38,789 nt of DNA, taken from the NCBI GenBank assembly GCA_963204815.1, contig CAUJHQ010000128.1:1-38789 (forward strand). The letters are read 5' to 3'. Below are positions 1 through 8,843 of this stretch, one piece after another. The DNA is from Pseudomonadota bacterium. Its GTDB lineage: Bacteria > Pseudomonadota > Gammaproteobacteria > Burkholderiales > Burkholderiaceae_C. The position numbers were made by a program, and so were the translations under genes. The first letter of the stretch is position 1, and the number at the start of each line of letters is the position of its first letter. Below the pieces are notes generated by a model. It searched no databases and was not told the DNA's origin. It saw only the letters and a program-made list of their open reading frames with translations.

Positions 1-2
1 GC

Positions 3-77
3 ATGGCCTACGACCGCATGATCCAGATCGTCGACATCACGGCGCGCCTGATGGGCAACGCGCTGTCGACGAAGTAG
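3..77 (+). CDS. 3' end of an unidentified gene (partial)
   Basis: The first 77 bases read open in one frame to a TAG at 75-77, giving a tail that ends in ITARLMGNALSTK. The gene begins before the window, so the start given is only the first Met codon in view. The tail shows no diagnostic motif and I do not recognise the family. It ends 23 bp before the tRNA, on the same strand. Confidence 0.5.
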   Translation: MAYDRMIQIVDITARLMGNALSTK

Positions 78-100
78 CCCCGCCTAGAATCCACCGGCGC

Positions 101-177
101 GGGCCGTTAGCTCAGTTGGTCAGAGCAGAGGACTCATAATCCTTTGGTCGTTGGTTCAAGTCCAACACGGCCTACCA
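101..177 (+). tRNA. tRNA with CAT anticodon (tRNA-Ile2 or elongator tRNA-Met)
   Basis: A complete 77-nt cloverleaf can be folded by hand. The acceptor stem is 101-107 with 167-173 (it opens with a G-U pair). The D stem starts GCTC at 110, and the anticodon loop is CTCATAA at 133-139 with CAT at 135-137. The T stem is 150-154 with 162-166 around a TTCAAGT loop, and CCA is encoded at 175-177. CAT can mean initiator Met, elongator Met or Ile2 (lysidine-modified). C4-G69 and C5-G68 pairs resemble bacterial tRNA-Ile2 more than elongator Met, so I lean to Ile2. The DNA downstream is a patchwork of fragments, as often seen beside tRNA genes used as integration sites. Confidence 0.9.
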
Positions 178-206
178 ATGAATATTGGGTGATCCGAGAG
201 AGCGAT

Positions 207-322
207 CGGTGGTGGTCGGCGCGATCTTCGTGCGTGACCGGCGAGATCTGGACATGCGCGAGGTCAGCGAGCAGGACCAGTCGAGCGCTGCCGTGATTCC
301 GCGTCCCGCCGCCGAGCGCTGA
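207..322 (+). pseudogene. C-terminal remnant of a permease-like protein (copy 1)
   Basis: The frame ending at TGA 320-322 encodes a tail containing VVGAIFVRDRR and a charged, Pro/Ala-rich end. It matches the 8507-8692 frame except for three substitutions within the shared stretch (D/G, S/P, I/M). Only the end of one hydrophobic segment and the cytoplasmic tail remain. No start signal or upstream part of the gene exists here, because the tRNA lies immediately upstream. It resembles the C-terminus of a major-facilitator transporter, but the family is uncertain. Confidence 0.55.
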
Positions 323-420
323 GCCGACCGCGCGCGCCACGAGCGCCGCACCAGGGGCGGGCGGACCTATGCCGACCTGCGGGCGTCATCGTCGCGGGCG
401 CGGTCGCGGCGGCGCCGCGA

Positions 421-473
421 TCACCCGTAGGTCGGAAACGGCGCCACGATCTCGCGCACGGCGGCACGGACGC
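421..473 (-). pseudogene. Truncated 3' end of glyA (last 17 codons)
   Basis: Read on the minus strand, this piece ends in VREIVAPFPTYG and a stop, identical to the C-terminus of the complete glyA at 8791-10077. It is the right-hand part of repeat copy 1. Upstream of the junction near 473 the frame stays open but changes to an unrelated protein fragment (472-590). It is therefore a broken leftover rather than a gene. Confidence 0.8.
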
Positions 474-590
474 TGTCTGCGATTGCGTCGGGCCATCCCA
501 GATAGAACGCACGCATCTGGAACAGGCTGCGCCAGCCAAAGCCCGTGCCGAATTGCGCGGTCAGGACAACGGCCACACGCTTGACCGGCA
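472..590 (-). pseudogene. Fragment of a YhcG/DUF1016-type nuclease
   Basis: The minus-strand frame reads FGTGFGWRSLFQMRAFYL followed by GWPD, preceded by LTA. This matches the conserved signature of the DUF1016 N-terminal domain of YhcG-like proteins (a Gly-rich FGxGF segment, then an aromatic 'N/SLxxMRxFYLxWP' stretch). Only about 35 residues remain. The C-terminal PDDEXK nuclease part is gone, and the reading frame runs directly into the glyA tail. Such genes usually travel in mobile or defence-rich regions. The family call rests on motif memory. Confidence 0.5.
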
Positions 591-948
591 CGTCACCCTG
601 CGACTGCCCGTCGCCCACGCAGTCTCGCTTGCCAGTCGCGCTCGCGTGACCGAGGTGTCGCTGGACACGCACATCGCCCGGCTCATCGACGGCACACCGA
701 CCCATCCGCGAGGGCCAGACCACATACAGGCTGCTGCTGCGTTGTTGGCGTCCACTGATCGACTCCCTGCTCTCAGTGCCGACCTCAATGTCGTCATGCG
801 TCTGTTGGGCCGCATGCCCAGGAGCGAACCTGAGCCGTACCGTGCCAGCATCCGGTCGTTGGCTGACGATGTTCGCGGAACTGGTGTTCGACGTCCGCGG
901 TGCCACGGCGACATCCCTCGAACACAACCTGGACCGTCACTGGCGTAA
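553..948 (+). CDS. Ribbon-helix-helix protein, MobC-like relaxosome accessory (possible remnant)
   Basis: From a TTG at 553 this frame encodes 131 residues. An N-terminal strand (HVTLRLP) followed by two helices ending HIARLIDG fits a ribbon-helix-helix DNA-binding fold. The middle contains LSADLNVVMRLLG, reminiscent of the 'NLNQxAR' segment of MobC-type mobilisation proteins. The N-terminus is unclear: the frame stays open upstream without an ATG, and no ribosome binding site stands out. The last 25 residues look atypical, so it may be frameshifted or truncated. No relaxase follows. It is plausibly the residue of a mobilisable element that used the nearby tRNA, but function is unproven. Confidence 0.4.
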   Translation: MRGQDNGHTLDRHVTLRLPVAHAVSLASRARVTEVSLDTHIARLIDGTPTHPRGPDHIQAAAALLASTDRLPALSADLNVVMRLLGRMPRSEPEPYRASIRSLADDVRGTGVRRPRCHGDIPRTQPGPSLA

Positions 949-1082
949 CGCGCGCACGGCGGCCAACCACAACCCGCAGCGGCTTCAGGCGACTGCTCGA
1001 GAGTACGGAGGCGCTGCCCGCCCGTCGCTGCGCCAAGCCCAAGACCGCGCGCCTGCCGGACGGCCGCGACGGTCGGCAGCCG
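949..1082. other. Intergenic stretch with no recognisable gene
   Basis: Frames through this stretch are open but give low-complexity Arg/Ala-rich translations with no recognisable domain. It probably belongs to the same patchwork as 207-948. It also serves as the 3' flank of the minus-strand LysR gene. No convincing terminator hairpin with a T-run was seen. Confidence 0.4.
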
Positions 1083-1946
1083 CTAGACCTCCAGACCGAT
1101 CACGTCGAAGAACGCCCGCACCATGCGTGCGTCGCGCCGCTCGGCCAGGCAGACGACGTGGGCATAGGTCCGAACCTGCGCGTCGCTGATGCGCACCGAA
1201 TGCAGGCCGGGGCCGGGCACGAACTCGGCCTCCGACACCGCTGCGATGCCAACCCCTTCGGCCACCGCGGCGCGGATGATCTCGCGGCTGCCCACCTCCA
1301 TCACGACCTCCGCCTGGACCCGCGCCTGGGTGAGTGCCGACTCGATGGCCTTGCGCGTGGTGGACCCCTGCTCGCGCAGGATCAGCTTTTCGCCCTGGAG
1401 TTCCGCGGTGCGGATAGTGCGTCGGCGTGCGAAGCGGTGCTCGGCATTGCAGAAGATCACGACCGGATGGTCGCTGTACGGCACCGACACGAAGCGCCGG
1501 TCCTTGAACACCTGCGCCAGCACGCCGACATCGGCGCTGTAGTCGAGCAGCCGATCCAGCACGTCCTGTGAGTTGCCGGTGCTCACCGTGATCTTCACGC
1601 CCGGGTAGCGCTGATTGAACGCCACCAGCATGCCAGTCACGTGCGACGGCCCCACCGCCGCCACGCGCAGGCGGCCGGAGCGCAGGTCGCCCGACTCGCG
1701 CAGCAACTGCACCGCCTCGGCCTCCAGATGGAACATCTGCCGTGACAGCAGTAGCAGCCGCTCGCCCAGCTCGGTGGGCCGCACGCGCCGGCCGGTGCGG
1801 TGGAACAGCTCCACCTTGTACAGCGCCTCCAGCTGCGCCACCTGCGTCGTCACGGTGGGCTGGCTGACGTGCAGGCTCTGCGCCGCGGCCGTGAAGCTGC
1901 CTGTCGTGGCCACCGCGTGGAACGAACGCAGCTGGGTCAGTCGCAT
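1083..1946 (-). CDS. LysR-family regulator of the phosphonate cassette
   Basis: A 287-residue LysR-type activator. The N-terminal winged helix-turn-helix (about residues 1-60) contains the classic GSFTAAAQSLHVSQPTVT recognition region. The rest is a periplasmic-binding-protein-like effector domain (about 90-285). It is transcribed away from phnD, the usual arrangement for a LysR protein controlling the adjacent operon. Aminoethylphosphonate-associated LysR proteins form a recognised subgroup (TIGR03339), and this gene fits by context. The effector is probably a phosphonate or pathway intermediate. The 171-bp gap to phnD holds paired inverted repeats (2003-2024) overlapping its own predicted -35, so autoregulation is likely. 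Confidence 0.88.
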   Translation of the reverse strand: MRLTQLRSFHAVATTGSFTAAAQSLHVSQPTVTTQVAQLEALYKVELFHRTGRRVRPTELGERLLLLSRQMFHLEAEAVQLLRESGDLRSGRLRVAAVGPSHVTGMLVAFNQRYPGVKITVSTGNSQDVLDRLLDYSADVGVLAQVFKDRRFVSVPYSDHPVVIFCNAEHRFARRRTIRTAELQGEKLILREQGSTTRKAIESALTQARVQAEVVMEVGSREIIRAAVAEGVGIAAVSEAEFVPGPGLHSVRISDAQVRTYAHVVCLAERRDARMVRAFFDVIGLEV

Positions 1947-1977
1947 GGATCGGGCCTCGGTGTTATCCCGGTCGAAC

Positions 1978-2006
1978 TATAGAGTGCGTGAATGCATGAG
2001 TGACAA
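1978..2006 (-). promoter_or_regulatory. Predicted promoter of the phosphonate LysR gene
   Basis: On the minus strand, TTGTCA (2006-2001) and TCTATA (1983-1978) are separated by 17 bp, about 30 bp before the LysR start codon. The -35 overlaps the inverted repeat at 2003-2013, consistent with self-repression. Prediction by eye only. Confidence 0.4.
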
Positions 2007-2024
2007 AACTTGTATTGGCTCAAT
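2003..2024. promoter_or_regulatory. Paired inverted repeats, candidate LysR operator
   Basis: Two adjacent short palindromes lie in the divergent region: ACAA-AAC-TTGT (2003-2013) and ATTG-GCT-CAAT (2014-2024). They sit between the LysR gene and phnD, where a LysR activator of the phosphonate operon should bind. Two neighbouring sites suit the tetrameric binding mode known for the family. Confidence 0.4.
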
Positions 2025-2117
2025 GCGCTACCGAGGGCGACATTCAGGGCAGGCGTCCCGCGACCCAGAGGCGCCACGAGAACGACGGACCTCATGTTCC
2101 GCAACCGGAGACACCCC

Positions 2118-2996
2118 TTGAAGCTGACCCGCCGAACCCTTCTCGCCGGCACGCCGGCGCTGCTGAGCGCCCCGCTGCTGTCGCTGACAACCCCGGCCCG
2201 CGCCGCCGACGTGCTGACCGTCGGCCTGATCCCGTCCGAGGACTCGCGCGCGATGATCGCCAACAGCCAGGCGATGATGGACATGCTGTCCAAGTCGCTC
2301 GGCATGCCGGTCAAGCCCTTCGTGGCCGCCGACTACAACGGCGTGATCGAGGCGCTGCGCAGCAAGCGGCTGGACGTGGCCTACCTCGGCCCGTTCTCGT
2401 ACGTGCTGGGCACCACGGTCGCCGACATCGAGGCCTTCGCTGTGGCGGAGACCAAGAAGGCAGGGCGCACCTCTTACCACTCGCTGGTGGTGGCGCGCGC
2501 CGACAGCGGCATCAAGACCGTGGCCGACCTCAAGGGCAAGACTTTCGCCTTCGTCGACCCCAGCTCGACCTCAGGCCACCTGTTCCCGAAGGCCGGTCTG
2601 ATGAAAGCCGGCCTCAACACCGACAAGGACTTCGCCCGCGTGATCTTCTCCGGTTCGCACGACTCCAACGCAGTGGCCGTGCAGAACAAGAAGGTCGACG
2701 CGGTGGCGATCGCCGACCGCATCCTCGACGCGGCGATCGCCAAGGGCCTGGCCAAGCGCGAGGACCTTGTGGTGGTGTGGAAGTCCGACCCCATCCCCGA
2801 GTCGCCCACCGTCTGGCGCAAGGACCTCGACCCGGTGCTCAAGAAGCGCGTGCAGGCGGCCTTCCTCGACGTGAAGGACATCCCGTGGTCCGACCAGGGC
2901 CTGCTCAACGGCTTCCACCCGACCAACGACAAGGCCTACGACGTGATCCGCGACACGGCCCGGCTGCTCAACCTCGACCTGAGGAAGATGAAGTGA
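2118..2996 (+). CDS. phnD: Phosphonate ABC transporter, periplasmic binding protein PhnD
   Basis: A 292-residue solute-binding protein that captures phosphonates for the PhnCE importer. I chose TTG 2118 as the start because a GGAG (2107-2110) lies at good spacing and the product then begins MKLTRRTLLAG, a twin-arginine-like signal peptide cleaved after ARA before ADVLTVG. An in-frame ATG at 2094 adds eight residues but has no good ribosome binding site. Family hallmarks include VGLIPSED near the mature N-terminus and the segment DVAYLGPFSYVL. It is first in a phnD-phnC-phnE order, and its stop overlaps the phnC start (GTGA). Confidence 0.92.
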   Translation: MKLTRRTLLAGTPALLSAPLLSLTTPARAADVLTVGLIPSEDSRAMIANSQAMMDMLSKSLGMPVKPFVAADYNGVIEALRSKRLDVAYLGPFSYVLGTTVADIEAFAVAETKKAGRTSYHSLVVARADSGIKTVADLKGKTFAFVDPSSTSGHLFPKAGLMKAGLNTDKDFARVIFSGSHDSNAVAVQNKKVDAVAIADRILDAAIAKGLAKREDLVVVWKSDPIPESPTVWRKDLDPVLKKRVQAAFLDVKDIPWSDQGLLNGFHPTNDKAYDVIRDTARLLNLDLRKMK

Positions 2997-3805
2997 TCCA
3001 GATCCGCGGCCTGACCAAGCGCTACGGTGACTTCGAGGCGCTCAAGGGCATCGACCTCGACGTGGCTCCCGGCGAGTTCCTCGTCGTGCTGGGCCCGTCG
3101 GGCGCAGGCAAGTCCACGCTGCTGCGTTGCATCAACCGGCTGACCGAGCCGACGCAGGGGGAGGTCCGCGTCGACGGCCAGCTGGTGCGGGCCGACGCCG
3201 CCAGCCTGCGCGCGCTGCGCTGCCAGGTCGCGATGATCTTCCAGCACTACAACGTGGTGCCGCGGCTGTCGGTGCTGAAGAACGTGCTGACGGGCCGCAT
3301 GGGCTCGATGCCGTCGGTGGCATCTTGGCTGCAGGTCTTCCCGCGCAAGGACATCGAGATCGCGCACGAGTGCCTGCGCCGCGTGGCCCTGGACGACAAG
3401 GCCTTGCTGCGCACCGACACGCTCTCGGGAGGCCAGAAGCAGCGCGTGGGCATCGCGCGCGCGCTGGCGCAGCAGCCCAAGGTCATCCTCGCCGACGAAC
3501 CCGTGGCCAGCCTCGACCCGAAGACCTCGCGCACGGTGCTCAACTACCTGAAGCAGGCCAGCCGCGAGCTGGGCATCTCCGTGGTGTGCAACCTGCACCA
3601 GATCGACTACGCGCGCGAGTTCGGCGAGCGCATCGTCGGCGTCTCGGCCGGCCGCGTGGTCTACGAAGGCGGCCCTGCCGGGCTGACCGAGGACGTGCTG
3701 CACCGCATCTACCCCGGGCTGGACGCGGCCGACGCGCGGCGGGAGGCCAGCAGCGGTGACGAGGCGATGCCGCGGGCCCGCGACTTCCAACTCGAGGAGG
3801 CCTGA
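2993..3805 (+). CDS. phnC: Phosphonate ABC transporter, ATP-binding protein PhnC
   Basis: A 270-residue ABC ATPase. It has Walker [10 protein letters not shown] (about residues 36-44), signature [15 protein letters not shown] and Walker B VILADEP followed by VASLDP. The start is the GTG at 2993, overlapping the phnD stop by four bases, with GAGGAAG just upstream. Translation from that codon gives the expected [11 protein letters not shown]-terminus. It powers uptake with PhnE and lies 3 bp before it. Length is normal for PhnC. Confidence 0.95.
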   Translation: MIQIRGLTKRYGDFEALKGIDLDVAPGEFLVVLGPSGAGKSTLLRCINRLTEPTQGEVRVDGQLVRADAASLRALRCQVAMIFQHYNVVPRLSVLKNVLTGRMGSMPSVASWLQVFPRKDIEIAHECLRRVALDDKALLRTDTLSGGQKQRVGIARALAQQPKVILADEPVASLDPKTSRTVLNYLKQASRELGISVVCNLHQIDYAREFGERIVGVSAGRVVYEGGPAGLTEDVLHRIYPGLDAADARREASSGDEAMPRARDFQLEEA

Positions 3806-3808
3806 GCC

Positions 3809-5877
<2,069 letters not shown>

Positions 5878-5885
5878 AGGCCTAC

Positions 5886-6995
5886 ATGTCCCACGAATAC
5901 TTCAACCCCGTGCGCAGCGTCTGCGGGGCAGGCGCCCTGTCGTCCCTGCCCCAGGTGCTGGCCGATCTGGGAGCGCGCCGTGCGCTGCTCGTCACCTTCC
6001 CGGAGGCGCGGTCCCTGGGGCTGGTCCGGCGGGTGGAACAGCTGCTCGGTGCGCAGCTGGCCGGCGTCATCGACGACGTGAAGCCGAACCCCGACGTGGC
6101 CGAGCTGCGCGACGTGTACGACGACTTCTGGCGCGGTGGCGGACAGGCCGCCGAGGCGATCGTCGCCGTCGGCGGCGGCAGTGCCATCGACACCGCGAAG
6201 GCGCTGATGGTGGCCACCGCGAGCGGGCGCTTCGACGAGATGGTGGCGGCGCTGGCGGCCGGGCGCGGTTTCCAGCCGGCGCAAGCCCGGACGTTGGTCG
6301 CCGTACCCACGACGGCCGGCACCGGCAGCGAGGTGACGCCCTGGGCCACGATCTGGGATCGCGGTGCGCAGAAGAAGTACTCGCTGCACCTGCCGCAGAC
6401 CTGGCCCCGCGCCGCGCTGATCGATGCCGAGCTGATGCTGTCGCTGCCGGCCTCGGTCACGCTGCAGAGCGGCCTGGATGCGCTGTCGCATGCGCTGGAG
6501 TCGATCTGGAACGTGCACGCGAACCCGGTCTCGGACACGTTCGCGGTGGCCGCGGTGCACGAGGTGCTGGACACCCTGCCCCGGCTGATGCGCCGGCTCG
6601 ACGATCTGGCGCTGCGCGACCGCATGGCGACTGCGGCGCTGAAGGCTGGCCTCGCGTTCTCGAACACGCGCACGGCACTCGCGCACTCGATCTCGTACGA
6701 GATGACGCTGCGCCACGGGCTGCCGCACGGCATAGCGTGCTCGTTCTCGCTACCGATGGTGCTGCAGCGGGCGACCGGCCAGCGCGGCGACCGCGACGCC
6801 GTACTCGAACGCGCGCTCGGCCCGCTGGATGCGGCGCCGCGCCGCCTGGCGGCCTTCATCGAAGGTCTGGGCGTGAAGACACGCTTTGCGGACTACGGCG
6901 TGGGCGACCTCGAGGCCGAGGCGATGGTGGCACATGCGCTCACCGGGGCGCGCGGCAGGAACTTCATCGGCCAGGCCCTGGAGGCAGCGGCATGA
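5886..6995 (+). CDS. Phosphonate-associated iron-containing alcohol dehydrogenase
   Basis: A 369-residue group III (Fe-dependent) alcohol dehydrogenase. The nucleotide-binding GGGSAIDTAK is at about residues 97-106, and the PTTAGTGSEVT motif follows. Metal ligands are Asp198, His202, His267 and His281, with the family's usual 14-residue spacing between the last two. It lies between phnA and phnY, with ATGA overlap to phnY. Members of this phosphonate-associated subgroup (TIGR03405) are thought to interconvert 2-hydroxyethylphosphonate and phosphonoacetaldehyde. Because this cassette lacks phnW, I infer that it feeds the pathway by oxidising 2-hydroxyethylphosphonate. The direction of reaction is not shown by sequence. 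Confidence 0.85.
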   Translation: MSHEYFNPVRSVCGAGALSSLPQVLADLGARRALLVTFPEARSLGLVRRVEQLLGAQLAGVIDDVKPNPDVAELRDVYDDFWRGGGQAAEAIVAVGGGSAIDTAKALMVATASGRFDEMVAALAAGRGFQPAQARTLVAVPTTAGTGSEVTPWATIWDRGAQKKYSLHLPQTWPRAALIDAELMLSLPASVTLQSGLDALSHALESIWNVHANPVSDTFAVAAVHEVLDTLPRLMRRLDDLALRDRMATAALKAGLAFSNTRTALAHSISYEMTLRHGLPHGIACSFSLPMVLQRATGQRGDRDAVLERALGPLDAAPRRLAAFIEGLGVKTRFADYGVGDLEAEAMVAHALTGARGRNFIGQALEAAA

Positions 6996-8437
6996 ACGGC
7001 ACTCGTGACAGCGCGGCGTTCCGTCGCGAGGGCTTGCGCATCGGCGGCGAGACGGTGCACACCGGCCGCACCTTCGACGTCCGGAACCCCTACAGCGGCG
7101 AACGCGTGGGCACGGTGGCGATGGCCGGCGTCGACGAGGTCCGGCGAGCCATGGAGATCGGGCACGCGTTCCGGCCGAAGCTGTCCCGGTACGAGCGCTC
7201 GGCGATCCTGAACCGCGCCGCGGCGCTGCTGCGCGAGCGCACCGAGGCGGCTTCGGACCTCATCACCGCCGAGTCGGGCCTGTGCAAGAAGGACAGCCTT
7301 TACGAGATCGGGCGCGTCGCCGACGTGCTGAACTTCGGCGCGAACGAGACGTTGCGCGACGACGGGCAGGTGTTCTCGTGCGACCTCACGCCGCACGGCA
7401 AGCAGCGCAAGGTGGTCACGCTGCGCGAGCCGCTGCTCGGCGTCATCACCGCGATCACGCCGTTCAACCACCCGATGAACCAGGTGGCGCACAAGGTGGT
7501 GCCCAGCATCGCGACCAACAACCGCATGTTGCTGAAGCCTTCCGAGAAGGTGCCGCTGTCGGCCTACTACTTCGCCGACCTGCTGTACGAGGCCGGTCTA
7601 CCGCCGCAGATGCTGCAGGTGGTGAGCGGCGATCCGGGCGAGATTGCCGACGAGCTCATCACGCACCCGCACGTGGACCTCGTCACCTTCACCGGCGGCG
7701 TGGCGATCGGCAAGTCGATCGCCCGCCGGGCTGGCTACCGCCGCATGGTGCTGGAGCTGGGCGGCAACGACCCGCTGATCGTGATGGACGACGCCGACCT
7801 CGACCGGGCCAGCGATCTCGCCGTTCAGGGCTCGTACAAGAACTCGGGCCAGCGCTGCACCGCCGTCAAGCGCATGCTGGTGCACCAGAAGGTGGTGCAT
7901 GAGTTCACCGAACGCGTCGTCGCCAAGACGCGCGCGTGGCGCCACGGCGACCCCATGGACAGGACCAACGACATGGGCACCGTGATCGACGAGGCGGCGG
8001 CGATGCACTTCCAGCGCGTGGTTGATGAAGCCGTGGCGCAAGGCGCGCGGCTGCTGGCGGGCAACCGTCGGGAAGGCGCGCTGTACGCGCCAACGGTGCT
8101 GGACCGCGTGCGCCCCGAGATGACGGTTGTGCGCGAGGAGACCTTCGGCCCGGTGTCCCCGATCATCGGCTTCGCCGACATCGACGAGGCCATCCGCATC
8201 TCGAATGGCACGGCCTACGGTCTCAGCTCGGGCATCTGCACCAACCGGCTGGAGGACGCCACGCGCTTCGCGCGCGAGCTGCAGGTCGGGACCGTGAACC
8301 TGTGGGAGGTGCCGGGCTACCGCATCGAGCTCACGCCCTTTGGCGGCATCAAGGACTCGGGGTTGGGCTACAAGGAAGGGGTCCAGGAGGCGATCAAGTC
8401 GTTCACGAACACGAAGACGTTCACGCTGCCCTGGTGA
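6992..8437 (+). CDS. phnY: Phosphonoacetaldehyde dehydrogenase
   Basis: A 481-residue aldehyde dehydrogenase that oxidises phosphonoacetaldehyde to phosphonoacetate, the substrate of PhnA. The catalytic Cys289 lies in NSGQRCTAVKR and the general base Glu255 in LELGGNDP. The cofactor region LVTFTGGVAIGKS is also clear. I used the ATG at 6992, which overlaps the preceding stop; longer upstream readings run through the dehydrogenase gene in another frame. It is the last gene of the phosphonate operon. A short hairpin (GACTC at 8455-8459 with GAGTC at 8464-8468) follows the stop but has no T-run. Confidence 0.93.
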   Translation: MNGTRDSAAFRREGLRIGGETVHTGRTFDVRNPYSGERVGTVAMAGVDEVRRAMEIGHAFRPKLSRYERSAILNRAAALLRERTEAASDLITAESGLCKKDSLYEIGRVADVLNFGANETLRDDGQVFSCDLTPHGKQRKVVTLREPLLGVITAITPFNHPMNQVAHKVVPSIATNNRMLLKPSEKVPLSAYYFADLLYEAGLPPQMLQVVSGDPGEIADELITHPHVDLVTFTGGVAIGKSIARRAGYRRMVLELGGNDPLIVMDDADLDRASDLAVQGSYKNSGQRCTAVKRMLVHQKVVHEFTERVVAKTRAWRHGDPMDRTNDMGTVIDEAAAMHFQRVVDEAVAQGARLLAGNRREGALYAPTVLDRVRPEMTVVREETFGPVSPIIGFADIDEAIRISNGTAYGLSSGICTNRLEDATRFARELQVGTVNLWEVPGYRIELTPFGGIKDSGLGYKEGVQEAIKSFTNTKTFTLPW

Positions 8438-8506
8438 GCCGCGGGTGTTCTAGGGACTCCAGGGAGTCGGGATCCTTGATGACCGCCTAGGACGCATCAA
8501 CGTCGT

Positions 8507-8692
8507 GTGGCGATGGTCGTCGCCAGCGGCGGCATGTACCGCGGCCTGGTTCACACGGTGGTCGTCTCGCTCGTGACGGTGGTGGTCGGCGCAATCTTCG
8601 TGCGTGACCGGCGAGGCCTGGACATGCGCGAGGTCAGCGAGCAGGACCAGCCGAGCGCTGCCGTGATGCCGCGTCCCGCCGCCGAGCGCTGA
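8507..8692 (+). pseudogene. C-terminal remnant of a permease-like protein (copy 2)
   Basis: From GTG 8507 the frame encodes 61 residues: a hydrophobic helix (LVHTVVVSLVTVVVGAIFV) and a charged tail ending in PRPAAER. An in-frame stop at 8480-8482 cuts off anything upstream, and no ribosome binding site is evident. It looks like the last transmembrane segment and tail of a transporter, possibly major-facilitator type, whose front was lost when the phosphonate cassette joined this locus. It converges on glyA. The 3' part is duplicated at 207-322. Confidence 0.55.
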
Positions 8693-8843
8693 GCCGACCG
8701 GGCGCGCCCCGAGCGCCGCACCCGGGTCGGGCGGACCGACGCCGGCCTGCAGGTGTCATCGTCGCGGGCGTGGGCGCGGTTGCGCCGCGATCACCCGTAG
8801 GTCGGAAACGGCGCCACGATCTCGCGCACGGCAGCACGGACGC
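8577..8843. repeat. Direct repeat, copy 2 (267 bp), partner at 207-473
   Basis: Gapless match to 207-473, with about 19 differences. This copy sits in its natural context: the right end continues into the complete minus-strand glyA and the left end into a longer permease remnant. It is therefore the parental copy. The divergence means the duplication is old, or copy 1 came from a related strain. Confidence 0.9.

Larger units (their letters stand above)
207..473. repeat. Direct repeat, copy 1 (267 bp), partner at 8577-8843
   Basis: This block aligns without gaps to 8577-8843 at a constant offset of 8370 bases. I count 19 mismatches by eye (about 93% identity). It carries the 3' end of a permease-like frame (stop at 320-322), an intergenic stretch, and the last 17 codons of glyA on the minus strand. 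Similarity stops abruptly on both sides. Copy 2 continues into a longer permease remnant on the left and the complete glyA on the right, so copy 1 is the partial, derived copy. The two copies bracket the phosphonate cassette. Confidence 0.9.

Noticed and set aside
8455..8468. Intrinsic terminator after phnY
   Set aside because: The hairpin has only a 5-bp stem (GACTC/GAGTC) and is not followed by a T-run, so it is too weak to call.
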